The translations under genes and the position numbers were made by a program. DNA of 64,000 nucleotides from CAYQVO01 sp964421085 (GTDB lineage Bacteria; Bdellovibrionota_C; UBA2361; CAYQVO01). Where the stretch lies: positions 1 through 64,000 of the forward strand of contig CAYQVO010000016.1 in assembly GCA_964421085.1 (NCBI GenBank), given 5' to 3'. The notes beneath the pieces were generated by a model. The model had not been told where the DNA came from, ran no database searches, and saw only the letters and a list, made by a program, of their open reading frames with translations. Positions 53,702 through 62,640 of this stretch are shown here, piece after piece (positions within the stretch are counted from its first letter, which is position 1; each line of letters begins with the position of its first letter).

Positions 53702-54859
53702 GTGAAATCGAAAATGAAAAATAGCATCGTCAGTATCCGGCGCGTTCCTGATTACAGCGAGGAAGCTGTGCTGTCAGGGCTTCGCCGCTGTCTCGAGCCT
53801 CTTGGAGGAATGGGAGCGTTCGTCAAGGCGGGACAGAGAGTCCTGCTGAAACCAAATCTGCTTGCGGCGTTTGTTCCCGAGCGTGCCGTAACCACACATC
53901 CTTCGGTAGTAAAAGCTGTTGCGATGCTTGTGCTCGAACAGGGGGCGCAGGTGATAATCGGAGACAGCCCCGGCTTCGGCGCTCCTGCAGCCGTAATGAA
54001 AAGATGCGGAATCACAGGGGCTCTCTCCGGAATAAATTATGAGCCGGGCGACTTTGATCATGAATTTGAGTTTGAAGAACCATCCAACCGCGTGGCGCGC
54101 CGCATCAATCTCGTGAAAGCTCTGAATGACGCCGATGTCGTAATCACGCTGCCAAAACTCAAAACTCACGCTCAGATGGGTTTCACGGGCGCTTTGAAAA
54201 ACCAGTTCGGTCTGGTTCGGGGTTTTCAGAAAGCTCACTATCACTACCGGATGAAGGACAGGAAGTGGCTTGCCGCGCTGATGATCGACATAAATGCTGT
54301 CGCAAAGCCTGCACTGGCTGTTATGGACGGAATCATCGCGATGGAAGGAGATGGACCGGCCGGAGGCGACCCAAGGTTTCTCGGCGCGCTTATCGCGGGT
54401 TCCGATATCACAGCCGTCGATACACTGGCATGCGCGTTGATCGATATCGACGTGGAATCGCTGCCTCTTATGCGGGAAGCAAGAGAGCGTGATTTCGGGG
54501 CGACCCGCATGGAAGATATTTCTGTCGCAGGTGACGACTGGGAAGGTATGAGGCAGCCTGACTTCCGGAAGACGCAGGAACTCAAAAGCGCGCTTCGCTT
54601 GCTCGCCCTTCCTGTGCCTTTTCTCGAGTGGCTGCGGAAATACCTTTCCGCGCGGCCGCGGATTATTCCTGATCTCTGCATTAAGTGCGGAGCCTGCAGA
54701 GAAGGATGTCCTGTGGATCCCTCCGCCATCAATCCCTTCAGTGACGATCATCCGGTGGATCATGAAAGATGCATCCGGTGCTACTGCTGTCATGAGTTCT
54801 GCCCGGTAAAGGCGATTGAACTGAAAAGATCTATTCTTGCGAGACTGCTGGCGTCGTAA
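53702..54859 (+). CDS. DUF362 domain protein with two [4Fe-4S] ferredoxin motifs
   Basis: A 385-residue protein. Residues 1-300 form a DUF362 domain (LLKPNLLA, IIGDSPGFG, KLKTHAQMGFTGALKNQFG). The C terminus carries two iron-sulfur motifs (CIKCGACREGCPVD and CIRCYCCHEFCPVKAI). Proteins of this type are common in anaerobes; the reaction is unknown. GTG start with AGGAGG. It is divergent from ettA. Confidence 0.85.
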   Translation: MKSKMKNSIVSIRRVPDYSEEAVLSGLRRCLEPLGGMGAFVKAGQRVLLKPNLLAAFVPERAVTTHPSVVKAVAMLVLEQGAQVIIGDSPGFGAPAAVMKRCGITGALSGINYEPGDFDHEFEFEEPSNRVARRINLVKALNDADVVITLPKLKTHAQMGFTGALKNQFGLVRGFQKAHYHYRMKDRKWLAALMIDINAVAKPALAVMDGIIAMEGDGPAGGDPRFLGALIAGSDITAVDTLACALIDIDVESLPLMREARERDFGATRMEDISVAGDDWEGMRQPDFRKTQELKSALRLLALPVPFLEWLRKYLSARPRIIPDLCIKCGACREGCPVDPSAINPFSDDHPVDHERCIRCYCCHEFCPVKAIELKRSILARLLAS

Positions 54860-54906
54860 ATAATTCAAGGGCAATTCGACCCGGGGATGTCCTTTGCAGC
54901 TCCCTG

Positions 54907-55026
54907 TTAATAATTCATTGCCGCATATTGAGCGAGGATCATCCCGACGATGCTCAGGAAGCAGAATCCTGCAGCCAGCAGTCCGGGGAGAGCCTCTTTG
55001 ATATGTCTTCTCGAACTGGATTTCAA
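54907..55026 (-). CDS. Small 39-residue membrane peptide
   Basis: A 39-residue frame starts with TTG at 55026, preceded by GAGGTG with 6-nt spacing. It has a basic N terminus (KSSSRRHIKEA), one membrane helix (LPGLLAAGFCFLSIVGMIL), and a short tail QYAAMNY. Positive-inside orientation is expected. It lies in an otherwise empty 265-bp gap. Function unknown. Confidence 0.5.
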   Translation of the reverse strand: MKSSSRRHIKEALPGLLAAGFCFLSIVGMILAQYAAMNY

Positions 55027-55124
55027 AGAGCCACCTCTTTTTATTGCTTCTAAGAATGGATCTCATTGAGGTTCGGCTTTGATTCAGTCTAAGATCGATC
55101 TATTCATGAATGTAACATATTGAA

Positions 55125-55985
55125 ATGGAAAGAGTTTCTACGCTTCTTCAAACAGCTGCCGGGCGCCTGCGGGACGTATCACCGTCCGCACGTCTTGATG
55201 CCGAACTCCTCCTCCGGCATGTGCTCGGATGGGAGCGCCATGAGCTTATATGCCGCGACAGTCAGATGATTGCCCGCGAAAAGATTGAAATGTTCGAAGC
55301 TCTCCTTTCCCGCCGTCTTAATCATGAGCCGGTTGCGTACATAAGAGAGAAAAAAGAGTTCTGGGGCCTTGAATTCAGGGTGGGGCCGGGGGTTCTCATC
55401 CCAAGGCCTGCAACGGAACTGATTGTTGAGCTTGCGGTGAAATATTCGGAGGAATTTCCCTGCGAGATTTCAACTGTCGATCTCGGAACAGGGTCAGGGG
55501 CGATAGCTGTCGCTGTTTCTCACGAATTGAAAAAGAGGAAAAGAGCTTTCAGGATGCTTGCAACCGACCAGAGCGAAAAGGCTCTGGATTATGCACGGCA
55601 GAATATTAAAGCTCATGGCCTCGAGAATTTGATCGAAACGAGACAAACCTCATGGCTCGAAGAACTCTCAGAATATGACATGATTCTCTGCAACCCTCCC
55701 TACATCGCCGAAGATGATTCTTCGCCTGCTCCAGGCCTCAGGTTTGAACCACAGCAGGCGCTTTTTTCAGGACCTGAAGGGCTGAATGATCTGAAATTTC
55801 TGGTACGGCAGGTTCCTGAGCACCTGAAGCCGGGCGGGGTTTTTTTGTGCGAAATTGGAGCGATGCAGAGTGCCGCCATTGCGGATTTTGCCGAAAAGGA
55901 AGTCAAAGCCCTCACACTGAAGATTCACCAGGACCTGAGCGGACTGGATCGTGTCATTGAATGCCGGACTGGAGAGCGTTTATGA
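55125..55985 (+). CDS. prmC: Release factor glutamine N5-methyltransferase
   Basis: PrmC/HemK (286 aa) methylates the GGQ glutamine of release factors. The SAM motif VDLGTGSGAIA (118-128) and catalytic NPPY (190-193) are present. The usual IPRPETE reads IPRPATE (about 92-98). The N-terminal helical domain (SARLDAELLLRHVLGWER) is complete. It overlaps rsmG by 4 nt. The peptide-chain release factor gene prfA, its common neighbour, is not here. Confidence 0.93.
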   Translation: MERVSTLLQTAAGRLRDVSPSARLDAELLLRHVLGWERHELICRDSQMIAREKIEMFEALLSRRLNHEPVAYIREKKEFWGLEFRVGPGVLIPRPATELIVELAVKYSEEFPCEISTVDLGTGSGAIAVAVSHELKKRKRAFRMLATDQSEKALDYARQNIKAHGLENLIETRQTSWLEELSEYDMILCNPPYIAEDDSSPAPGLRFEPQQALFSGPEGLNDLKFLVRQVPEHLKPGGVFLCEIGAMQSAAIADFAEKEVKALTLKIHQDLSGLDRVIECRTGERL

Positions 55986-56683
55986 GCTTTGCCGCTGAGG
56001 AACTTGCTCACGGGGCTTCTGAACTTGGTATTAAACTTACCCCTCTTCAGATCGACCAGTTTGCGCGGTATGCGGCTCTTCTCGAGGAATGGAATCGAAA
56101 GATCAATCTCACAACCGTCCGTCCGGGCGATTATTTACGCCGGCACTTTATCGACTCTTTGTATGCGGGCCGGTCGGAAGTTTTTACGGACGCCCGGACT
56201 CTTATCGATATCGGAACAGGGGGAGGTTTTCCTGGTCTGCCTCTCAAGATCGTGTTTCCGCACATTCGGGTGACGCTCGTTGATTCAGTAAATAAGAAAG
56301 TCCTTTTCCTTAAAGAAGTCGTTTCAAGGCTGGGCCTGGAGAATGCCGAGTGCCTTCACGGACGGGCGGAAGAGATCGGGAAGGATCCAAAGTACCGGGA
56401 GAGTTTTGATATTGTCTCCGCCCGCGCCGTTGCAGAACTGAGAGTCCTCGCGGAACTCGCGATTCCGCTGGTAAGAACGGGCGGCAAGGTTCTGTTTCTG
56501 AAGGGAACGGATGTTGAAACCGAGGTGAGAGAAGCGAAGCATGCTGTTGAAGAGCTTGGGGGAGGAGGGATCTCTATCGAGCCGGCAGGAGATCAGGGTT
56601 CATTGGTGATCATTGAAAAGAAAAATCCTTCGCGGGATCGCTATCCCCGTTCATTCAAGAAGATTTCAACGAGGCCGCTGTAA
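55982..56683 (+). CDS. rsmG: 16S rRNA (guanine527-N7)-methyltransferase
   Basis: RsmG/GidB (233 aa) methylates G527 of 16S rRNA. It has WNRKINLT (37-44), RHFIDSL, and the SAM motif IDIGTGGGFPGLPLKI (75-90), and a second acidic SAM contact VTLVDSVNKK. The ATG overlaps the prmC stop (ATGA). An alternative upstream start at 55961 lies inside prmC and is not supported. Confidence 0.94.
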   Translation: MSFAAEELAHGASELGIKLTPLQIDQFARYAALLEEWNRKINLTTVRPGDYLRRHFIDSLYAGRSEVFTDARTLIDIGTGGGFPGLPLKIVFPHIRVTLVDSVNKKVLFLKEVVSRLGLENAECLHGRAEEIGKDPKYRESFDIVSARAVAELRVLAELAIPLVRTGGKVLFLKGTDVETEVREAKHAVEELGGGGISIEPAGDQGSLVIIEKKNPSRDRYPRSFKKISTRPL

Positions 56684-56712
56684 TTGCGGCGCGTTATTCC
56701 TGCGGAGCAGCT

Positions 56713-57123
56713 CTACCGAATCCTGGTCTCGACAGCTCCGGCAAGCTTCCCGTCACGGAAGACGGCATACCCTTCGCTTCCAAGCCCGAATTTCCACGTT
56801 CCATCAGGAGAGGCATAATGCCATACTTCATCTCCGTCCTGGTAAGTCTCCACAAACCGTTCTGCATGAGGATGACTCGACGCATCGAGAGCTTTCTTTG
56901 CAGCTTCAATCGTCACTTTTTCTTTCCGCCAGCAGGTCATGAACTCGCCCATCGTGGCATTACAGATATCTTCGACTTCACATCCTTCTGAAAGCGCCTG
57001 CAGAGATTCCTGTTTCTCAGGCGGCAGGCCGGGACACGAGACAGTTCTTTGAGCAGTGACGGAACAGCCGCACAGCAGGAGACACATGCAGAGCAGGCGG
57101 ACGGAGCGCATAAAGAATTTCAT
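56713..57123 (-). CDS. Small cysteine-rich lipoprotein
   Basis: A 136-residue lipoprotein with a signal peptide and lipobox LLCGC. The mature part contains four further cysteines in the first half (SCPGLPPEKQ, GCEVEDICNATMGEFMTCW), suited to two disulfides in the periplasm, then a beta-rich end (VWHYASPDGTWKFGLGSEGYAVFRDGKL). Not recognised; the C-terminal strand pattern recalls SmpA/BamE-type small lipoproteins. ATG at 57123 with AGGA. It converges with rsmG. Confidence 0.7.
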   Translation of the reverse strand: MKFFMRSVRLLCMCLLLCGCSVTAQRTVSCPGLPPEKQESLQALSEGCEVEDICNATMGEFMTCWRKEKVTIEAAKKALDASSHPHAERFVETYQDGDEVWHYASPDGTWKFGLGSEGYAVFRDGKLAGAVETRIR

Positions 57124-57298
57124 GTTCAATCCTCAGGAAGCGATCGAAACCAAATCTCGATCTTCAGCCGCTCAATCTGCAGCTTCGACGCTTTCGAAGA
57201 GAGAAAGAGCAGCAGAAGTGTCGCCTTTCTTTCCCGGGTCTTCAAGATATCGCGCTGAATAAAAAGCGAGTGTCACGGACACGTTGCCGGAGAGCGTC

Positions 57299-59452
57299 CT
57301 ACACCGCAGTGTGATGAACCTTCGCAATATCCCCGGCTCTCGCCCCGAGATAGAGCAGGAGGGGGGACGGCTGCTGCTGGAGATCTTCAATCGAGGATGC
57401 CCTGGCGAATATGAGAGATGTAGCGAGGCCCTGCATCAGATCATATATAATCGACGCAATTGAAGGGGCTTCGTGCTGAATGAAAACACGCTGATCGACT
57501 CCTTCGACGGCAAACGGTCTCCCGCGCCTGTCAATCTTTCCGCCGAGGAATTTTGTCCGCGCGGCGGCTTCCCCGCTGTAGTTTCGTGCATATACCCCGT
57601 CAACATTGTATGCCCAAATGCTTCCCGGGCTTTCGACGCCTATCAGGAGACGGGACTTCAGAACTCCGGCTGCTCCGACGGCAAACGCGATTGTGATTCT
57701 GGTTCCAACTCCTCCATCGAACAGAATCGGCGCCTCCACGCCTGCTTTGGCGATGGCATATCCGTTCTTGATATTGTCCGGGGCGAGAGATGCAACAGTC
57801 GGCGTGCTGCATATGCCTCCCTCTCCAATCCCGATGATCAAGGCATTTGCCCCTGCCTCCACAAGCCGGGCCGCTTCAGTCGGAAGCTGAGTGCCGCTTC
57901 CGGCGACCACTTGACCCGCAAAAAGCCTTATGTCCAATCCGAAGCGATCTCTGAGCGCTTTTACAGTGTCCTTGAGGGATGTGCGATCCCTTGGATCGTA
58001 TATCCGGAATGTTTCAACCCCGGCTGCTTTCAAAATCTCCACGCGTTTTACTGCATCTTTCGGATTGGCCTTGAGTGTTGCGCCCACCAGCCGCCGCGCC
58101 CTCGAGAGGAGAAGGTCTCTTCGCGGATGAGTCGAAAGAGCGGGATCCTTTTCGAGCATGGAGAAAGCTTCCTCGGCCATGATCCGCTGGTTCGCGGGTA
58201 CCGACCAGATACTGTCGACGGGAATGAAACCGAAGCATCCAAGAAGGGCCATGGTTTCGAGCGACCATGCGCTTACGACGTCCGGCATTGACGACATGAC
58301 GAACGGAAGAGTCACAAGATCATTAGTTGTGTAACTGAACAATCCGGTGGCGATAAGCGCGCGCGCACTGTCAGTCTCAGAAANNNNNNNNNNGTTGCAG
58401 GGCTGCTTGACGCCGAGCGCATAGTCGGAGAATGTAACGCTTCGTTTTTTCGCAACAGCCTTTTCCAGAACATCGATATCCTTGCACCTGACCGGGAGGT
58501 AACCCCTTTCCTGAAGGAGCCTCTGTGTCTCAAGCAGAGCGTCGTGCGTAAGTATCTCGACGCATATGTGTCTGTCGACCAGAGCGGTGACTGCGAACCT
58601 GGATGAGATGAGACACGGCTGCTGTTCGAGATTATCGTAGGGGCTCTGAATGGGGCACATTCCAGAGGCGTGAAGCGTGTTCCTGTCTTTTGACTGCAAT
58701 TCTGCCTGCAGTCCCGCAAAATACTCCGTGTATGAGGCCTCCAGCTCCGACTTCTGACCGTCGGATATCGGCTCCGAAATGTATCTCTTGAAGCTGTCGA
58801 GGAGGTCTGTGGAGATGACTGCAGCCGGGGCTATCAGATCCACAACAGGCTTCTGACGTTCAAAGGGATCGTTGCGAAGAGACTCAACTGCCGCTTTCCG
58901 CATGGAGATGGAATTTTTCTCATCGGCCGACATTTCAGCGAACGTCGGCCTGACCTTTGTGCCGTTGAAAGAAGGGTTATCGGGGATGAAAATATCGTCC
59001 CAGCCGAAGCCGTTTTCTCCCCGGGGCGACTCCGCAATCTCACCCCGCACCGAACCAAGTCTGACTTGAACCTTTTCCCCGTCAAACATCGCGAGCGCGC
59101 AGTATGCGACTGCCTTTCGCGAGGCGTCCGGGCCGATGGAACGGCACAAAGCCTTTCTTGCTTCAAGTGTACCTGCAAACTGGTCGACCAGAGGTCCCGG
59201 TCTTCCCTCCAGTCCTTCGATGCACAGGGCCGAATCCTCCACAATTACAGGAGAATTATGGTTTGCCGCGAATGCCGAACGGGCCTTTTCGCCCGCAACG
59301 TATCGAATATCAGCTTCCGTAAAGGTCTTGCACTGTACCTCGGGGACGTCGAGGCTGCCCGCCGACGCAATCTGGTACCCGAGCACCGCTTCAATTTCAC
59401 GCACTTTGTTACTGTTGGTGGTAGCGAAGGGAATATCGATTCTGTTCATCAT
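57299..59452 (-). CDS. Fusion: RdgB-type ITPase plus IMP dehydrogenase-like barrel
   Basis: About 717 residues. Residues 3-200 are a HAM1/RdgB nucleoside-triphosphatase domain (FATTNSNKVREIE, VIVEDSALCIEGLEGRPG, GWDDIFIPD), which removes ITP, XTP and dITP. A link region (about 200-335) follows. From VTFSDY (about 340) onward there is an IMPDH/GMPR barrel: GVETFRIYDP, catalytic loop GIGEGGICST (C548), LFDGGVGT, RNYSGEAAA, AVEGVDQRVF. CBS domains are absent. The 10-N gap (58384-58393) interrupts the barrel, and the frame is kept only by the chosen N count. The start is uncertain (59470, 59452 or 59449). Confidence 0.75.
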   Translation of the reverse strand: MMNRIDIPFATTNSNKVREIEAVLGYQIASAGSLDVPEVQCKTFTEADIRYVAGEKARSAFAANHNSPVIVEDSALCIEGLEGRPGPLVDQFAGTLEARKALCRSIGPDASRKAVAYCALAMFDGEKVQVRLGSVRGEIAESPRGENGFGWDDIFIPDNPSFNGTKVRPTFAEMSADEKNSISMRKAAVESLRNDPFERQKPVVDLIAPAAVISTDLLDSFKRYISEPISDGQKSELEASYTEYFAGLQAELQSKDRNTLHASGMCPIQSPYDNLEQQPCLISSRFAVTALVDRHICVEILTHDALLETQRLLQERGYLPVRCKDIDVLEKAVAKKRSVTFSDYALGVKQPCNXXXXSETDSARALIATGLFSYTTNDLVTLPFVMSSMPDVVSAWSLETMALLGCFGFIPVDSIWSVPANQRIMAEEAFSMLEKDPALSTHPRRDLLLSRARRLVGATLKANPKDAVKRVEILKAAGVETFRIYDPRDRTSLKDTVKALRDRFGLDIRLFAGQVVAGSGTQLPTEAARLVEAGANALIIGIGEGGICSTPTVASLAPDNIKNGYAIAKAGVEAPILFDGGVGTRITIAFAVGAAGVLKSRLLIGVESPGSIWAYNVDGVYARNYSGEAAARTKFLGGKIDRRGRPFAVEGVDQRVFIQHEAPSIASIIYDLMQGLATSLIFARASSIEDLQQQPSPLLLYLGARAGDIAKVHHTAV
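58384..58393. other. Assembly gap (10 N)
   Basis: Ten undetermined bases lie within the IMPDH-like part of the fusion gene. Ten N is often a placeholder, so true length and reading frame across it are unknown. Confidence 0.95.
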
Positions 59453-59570
59453 GAGTACGGACTCTATCATATCGGGAAGGATAGCGTTAGAGAGCCCTGC
59501 ACGAGTACTGTCCGAAGATACCGTCAGACATTGCATTTGCCTGTTTATCAAGTTTACACTTCATAACCGT

Positions 59571-60860
59571 ATGTCGGATTATATTGAGATAACCGGGGGG
59601 GTGCCGCTAAAGGGTTCGATTCAAGTCAGCGGGGCGAAAAATGCGGTCCTGCCGTTGATGATTGCTTCGCTTTTGACCTCCGAACCGTGCCGGTTTACCA
59701 ATGTTCCAAATCTTCTCGATGTCAGCTTTCTGCTCAGACTCCTGGAGCATCTCGGCAGTGAAACGAGCTTTCAGGGTGACACGGCCGGGACATGCACTCC
59801 GTGCATCACCTCGACGGAAGCGAGCTACAGCCTGGTCAAAGCCCTCAGGGCCTCTTTCTGGATTCTTGCTCCGCTTCTCGCGAGGACCGGACACGCCCAC
59901 GTAGCTCTTCCGGGAGGGGATATAATAGGCGCACGCCCGGTTGACATACATCTGGAAGGCCTGAGCAGAATGGGTGCCGACATAAAAGTCAGGCATGGAG
60001 TTGTTGATGTCGCGGCGCCTTCAGGACTTCGCCCTGCGAAGATATCACTCCGGTTTCCATCAGTCGGCGCGACTCACCAGCTGCTTATGGCGATGGCCCT
60101 CACCAGGGGAACTTCGATTATTGAGGGCGCGGCACGCGAGCCTGAAGTAATCGCTCTATCCGAGATGCTGAAAAGCATGGGTGCCGGCATCGATGGCATT
60201 GGAACATCGACACTGGAGGTCAGAGGCCGCAGTGACCTTGGCGGTGCTTGTGTGAAGATAATCGGCGACCGCATAGAAGCCGGTACCTTTCTTCTTGCAG
60301 CCGCAGTGACTCGCGGTGAAGTTGATATCGAAGGAATAAATCCCGCCCATCTTGGCGCATTCCGGGAGGCAGCTCTGGAATGTGGAGTAGCCATTGAAGA
60401 AAAGACAGATGGCGTCAGAGTCAGAGCACCGGAACCTCTCCGCGCCGTCCGCATAGCGACTTCTCCTTTTCCGGGTTTTGCAACTGACATGCAGGCGCCA
60501 TTCATGGCGGCTCTGTGCACCGCAGAGGGTCAGAGCGTAATAGAAGAGCACGTTTTTGAAGGAAGGTTCGGCCATGTGTCGGAACTGTGCCGGATGGGAG
60601 CAGCGATCAAAGTGGAAGAAACAACAGCATCAGTCACAGGAGTCCGGCGCCTGACCGGCGCTCCGGTCGAAGGTCTCGATATTCGCGCGGCAGCGGCCCT
60701 TGTCGTCGCTGCTCTTGGCGCCGAAGGAATTACGGAAATTCATGAAGCGCATCATCTGCGGCGCGGTTATGAAGCGCTCGAAGATAAGCTTCGAGGCCTC
60801 GGTGCCAGAATCTGCTGCAAAGTCTCGGACCCCGAGGACTTCATGTTGACCGGCTGTTGA
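59571..60860 (+). CDS. murA: UDP-N-acetylglucosamine 1-carboxyvinyltransferase with Asp at the fosfomycin site
   Basis: MurA (429 aa, usual 418-430) adds enolpyruvate to UDP-GlcNAc, the first step of peptidoglycan synthesis. Present are SGAKNAVLPL (Lys-Asn of the active site) and GDRIEAGTFLLAAAVT. The active-site loop reads LPGGDIIGARPVD, with Asp at residue 117 where most MurA have Cys (E. coli C115). Asp supports catalysis but cannot be alkylated by fosfomycin. The open frame extends to 59136, but family length fixes ATG 59571. It is divergent from the ITPase-IMPDH gene. Confidence 0.93.
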   Translation: MSDYIEITGGVPLKGSIQVSGAKNAVLPLMIASLLTSEPCRFTNVPNLLDVSFLLRLLEHLGSETSFQGDTAGTCTPCITSTEASYSLVKALRASFWILAPLLARTGHAHVALPGGDIIGARPVDIHLEGLSRMGADIKVRHGVVDVAAPSGLRPAKISLRFPSVGATHQLLMAMALTRGTSIIEGAAREPEVIALSEMLKSMGAGIDGIGTSTLEVRGRSDLGGACVKIIGDRIEAGTFLLAAAVTRGEVDIEGINPAHLGAFREAALECGVAIEEKTDGVRVRAPEPLRAVRIATSPFPGFATDMQAPFMAALCTAEGQSVIEEHVFEGRFGHVSELCRMGAAIKVEETTASVTGVRRLTGAPVEGLDIRAAAALVVAALGAEGITEIHEAHHLRRGYEALEDKLRGLGARICCKVSDPEDFMLTGC

Positions 60861-60872
60861 TAATTACCGGAA

Positions 60873-61574
60873 ATGGAGCAGCTCGCATTAGGCCTCATAC
60901 CGAAACTGCTGTACGACGCGGCCGCATTTATTCCGCATTCAGGTGTAAGACCTGTATGCGACGCGGTGAGTAACATGGTGGCCAAAGGGGGTTTTTCACT
61001 GTTTTACGTCCTGGGGGCGCCCCGCTCCGGGAAGAGTCATTTCGCTGTGTGGATTGCGTCGGAAACTTCAGCCCGGGGAAGGGCGACTGTTCTTCTGGAT
61101 GGACAGGATCTCGAGCAGCAGCTTCCATGCGCGGAGAATTCGGATGTGGTGGTAATCGACGATCTGGACCGTTATTTTTCCCGCCCGGCATATTCTGACT
61201 CAGGAGCGTTTGTTCATCTTGTCGAGAAGCTTCGTGTCCGCGGGTCCCACCTCATTCTCTTCGCAGGAAAACCGCGTACGGAACTCCCGGTGGATGAGCA
61301 CATATCAAGCCGGCTTATTCCGGGCGAAGGCTATTTCATCAATCCTCCGGCAGAAGAGGAGATGGGTACCATCCTTTCCGCGATGGCTTTACAGAGGGGA
61401 ATAATGCTCAAAGAGCGAAAGCGCAGGTTCCTCCTCAACCTGCTGAACCGTGATACTGCTGCTGTCGAGGCTTTTCTTGATCGTGTCCGGGAAATTTCAA
61501 CCGGTCAGGAAAGGGCTGTCGGGTATTCGCTGTTGAGGAAGGCGCTGGCAGATGTGGAATCACGCCTGCGGTGA
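60873..61574 (+). CDS. DnaA/Hda-like AAA ATPase
   Basis: A 233-residue AAA+ protein: Walker A GAPRSGKSH (48-56), Walker B VVVIDDLDRYF (about 92-102), LVEKLRVRGSHLILFAGKP as sensor I region and a lid domain with DRVREISTG. It lacks the DNA-binding domain of DnaA and so resembles Hda, which in E. coli resets DnaA. It starts 12 nt after murA and is probably cotranscribed. A clamp-binding motif at the N terminus (MEQLALGL, close to the QLxLxL type) supports an Hda-like role. Confidence 0.82.
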   Translation: MEQLALGLIPKLLYDAAAFIPHSGVRPVCDAVSNMVAKGGFSLFYVLGAPRSGKSHFAVWIASETSARGRATVLLDGQDLEQQLPCAENSDVVVIDDLDRYFSRPAYSDSGAFVHLVEKLRVRGSHLILFAGKPRTELPVDEHISSRLIPGEGYFINPPAEEEMGTILSAMALQRGIMLKERKRRFLLNLLNRDTAAVEAFLDRVREISTGQERAVGYSLLRKALADVESRLR

Positions 61575-61583
61575 TGAAGAGAA

Positions 61584-62540
61584 TCAATAATCCTGCTTCA
61601 CGAACCAGTCATGAAACTTCCGCATTCCTTCCTTGAAGCTGGTTGAAGGGTTATATCCAAGCTTTTCCCTGGCCTTTGTTATATCCGCATAAGTCACTTC
61701 AACATCTCCCGGTTGCATTGGGAGCTGACGTATTACAGGTTTCATTCCGGCTGTTTCTGAAATCGCCGCAATCGCGTCATTCAGAGCCACTGTCTGGGAA
61801 TTTCCGAGATTGAAAATGTCGTATCCCAGAGGACGCTCGATGGCAGGAACGAAGCCCTTCACGAAATCATCGATGAAAGTGTAGTCTCTCCTTGTCGTGC
61901 CGTCTCCATATCTCTCTATCGGGAGTCCTTTAAGCATCGATTCCATGAATACCCACGGCATCATATCCGGTCTCCCCCGGGGGCCGTAAACAGTAAACGG
62001 ACGGATGATTGTCGTGTTCATACCGTGAATACAGTGGTAAGAATGACAAAGAACTTCACACGCCTTCTTGGTCGCGGCATACGGCGAAACCGGACGATCG
62101 GTAGCCGCGTCGTCCTCCCGGAAGGGAATTTGTTTCGAGTTGCCATATACAGAGGACGAGGATGTCATCACGAAATTCTCGCAGCCGGTTTCCTTCGCAC
62201 ACTCCAGGAGATTGAGTGTGCCGACAACATTGGCCCGGACATAAAGACCAGGATCTTTAATCGAAGGCCTCACGCCGGCGCGTGCGCCAAGATGCCCGAT
62301 GTGAGAGATGTCGTGAGAGCGGAAGACAGCCCTTACCGACTTGAGGTCTTCGAAATCCGCTTTATAAAAAGTAAAGCCGGCAAAATTCTTCAGAATTTCG
62401 AGGTTCCGCTCCTTGTTCCGGACCGGGTAATAATCGTTCAGGTTGTCGATGCCAACTACCCGGTATCCCTTTGTGAGGAGGTTTTCGGCCACATGAGACC
62501 CGATAAAACCCGCTGCTCCAGTGATCAAGATCGTGTTCAT
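61584..62540 (-). CDS. NAD-dependent sugar epimerase, UDP-glucuronate 4-epimerase-like
   Basis: Extended short-chain dehydrogenase (318 aa) with GAAGFIGSH (8-16), catalytic SPYAATKKACE (Tyr-Lys) and TSSSSVYGNS. The stretch NDYYPVRNKERNLEIL and GHLGARAGVRPSIKDP are typical of UDP-glucuronate 4-epimerases, making UDP-galacturonate for surface glycans. It is convergent with the Hda-like gene and divergent from the export-protein gene. Confidence 0.85.
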   Translation of the reverse strand: MNTILITGAAGFIGSHVAENLLTKGYRVVGIDNLNDYYPVRNKERNLEILKNFAGFTFYKADFEDLKSVRAVFRSHDISHIGHLGARAGVRPSIKDPGLYVRANVVGTLNLLECAKETGCENFVMTSSSSVYGNSKQIPFREDDAATDRPVSPYAATKKACEVLCHSYHCIHGMNTTIIRPFTVYGPRGRPDMMPWVFMESMLKGLPIERYGDGTTRRDYTFIDDFVKGFVPAIERPLGYDIFNLGNSQTVALNDAIAAISETAGMKPVIRQLPMQPGDVEVTYADITKAREKLGYNPSTSFKEGMRKFHDWFVKQDY

Positions 62541-62579
62541 AAAAGGTAGTGTTGAAATAGACGTTCAAGTGTTTAGAAA

Positions 62580-62591
62580 CGGAAGCTTCCG
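62580..62591. promoter_or_regulatory. Perfect 12-bp palindrome in divergent region
   Basis: CGGAAGCTTCCG lies 40 bp from the epimerase start, between two divergent polysaccharide genes. Possible operator. Confidence 0.35.
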
Positions 62592-62600
62592 AAATAACAG

Positions 62601-62640
62601 GCATGTGTCACTCTTCGTTTCACGGCAGAGTAACGCATGC
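62601..62640 (+). promoter_or_regulatory. Long leader hairpin before the polysaccharide-export gene
   Basis: GCATGTGTCACTC (62601-62613) pairs with GAGTAACGCATGC (62628-62640): 13-bp arms, 11 perfect matches plus one G-U pair as RNA, 14-nt loop. The arm ends 31 nt before the export gene ATG, so it would be in the leader RNA. It may control elongation or translation. Confidence 0.5.

Noticed and set aside
53774..55066. 430-residue open frame on the minus strand across the DUF362 gene
   Set aside because: It is the antisense shadow of a clear DUF362/ferredoxin gene, has no family features and is rich in Arg, His and Ser as expected of shadows. Only its first 40 codons' region holds a separate credible small gene in another context.
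57172..57298. Short minus-strand frame after the ITPase-IMPDH gene ending SLFESVEAAD
   Set aside because: Codon use looks plausible, but there is no ribosome-binding site or recognisable feature, and it overlaps the end of the upstream gene in another frame. Left uncalled.
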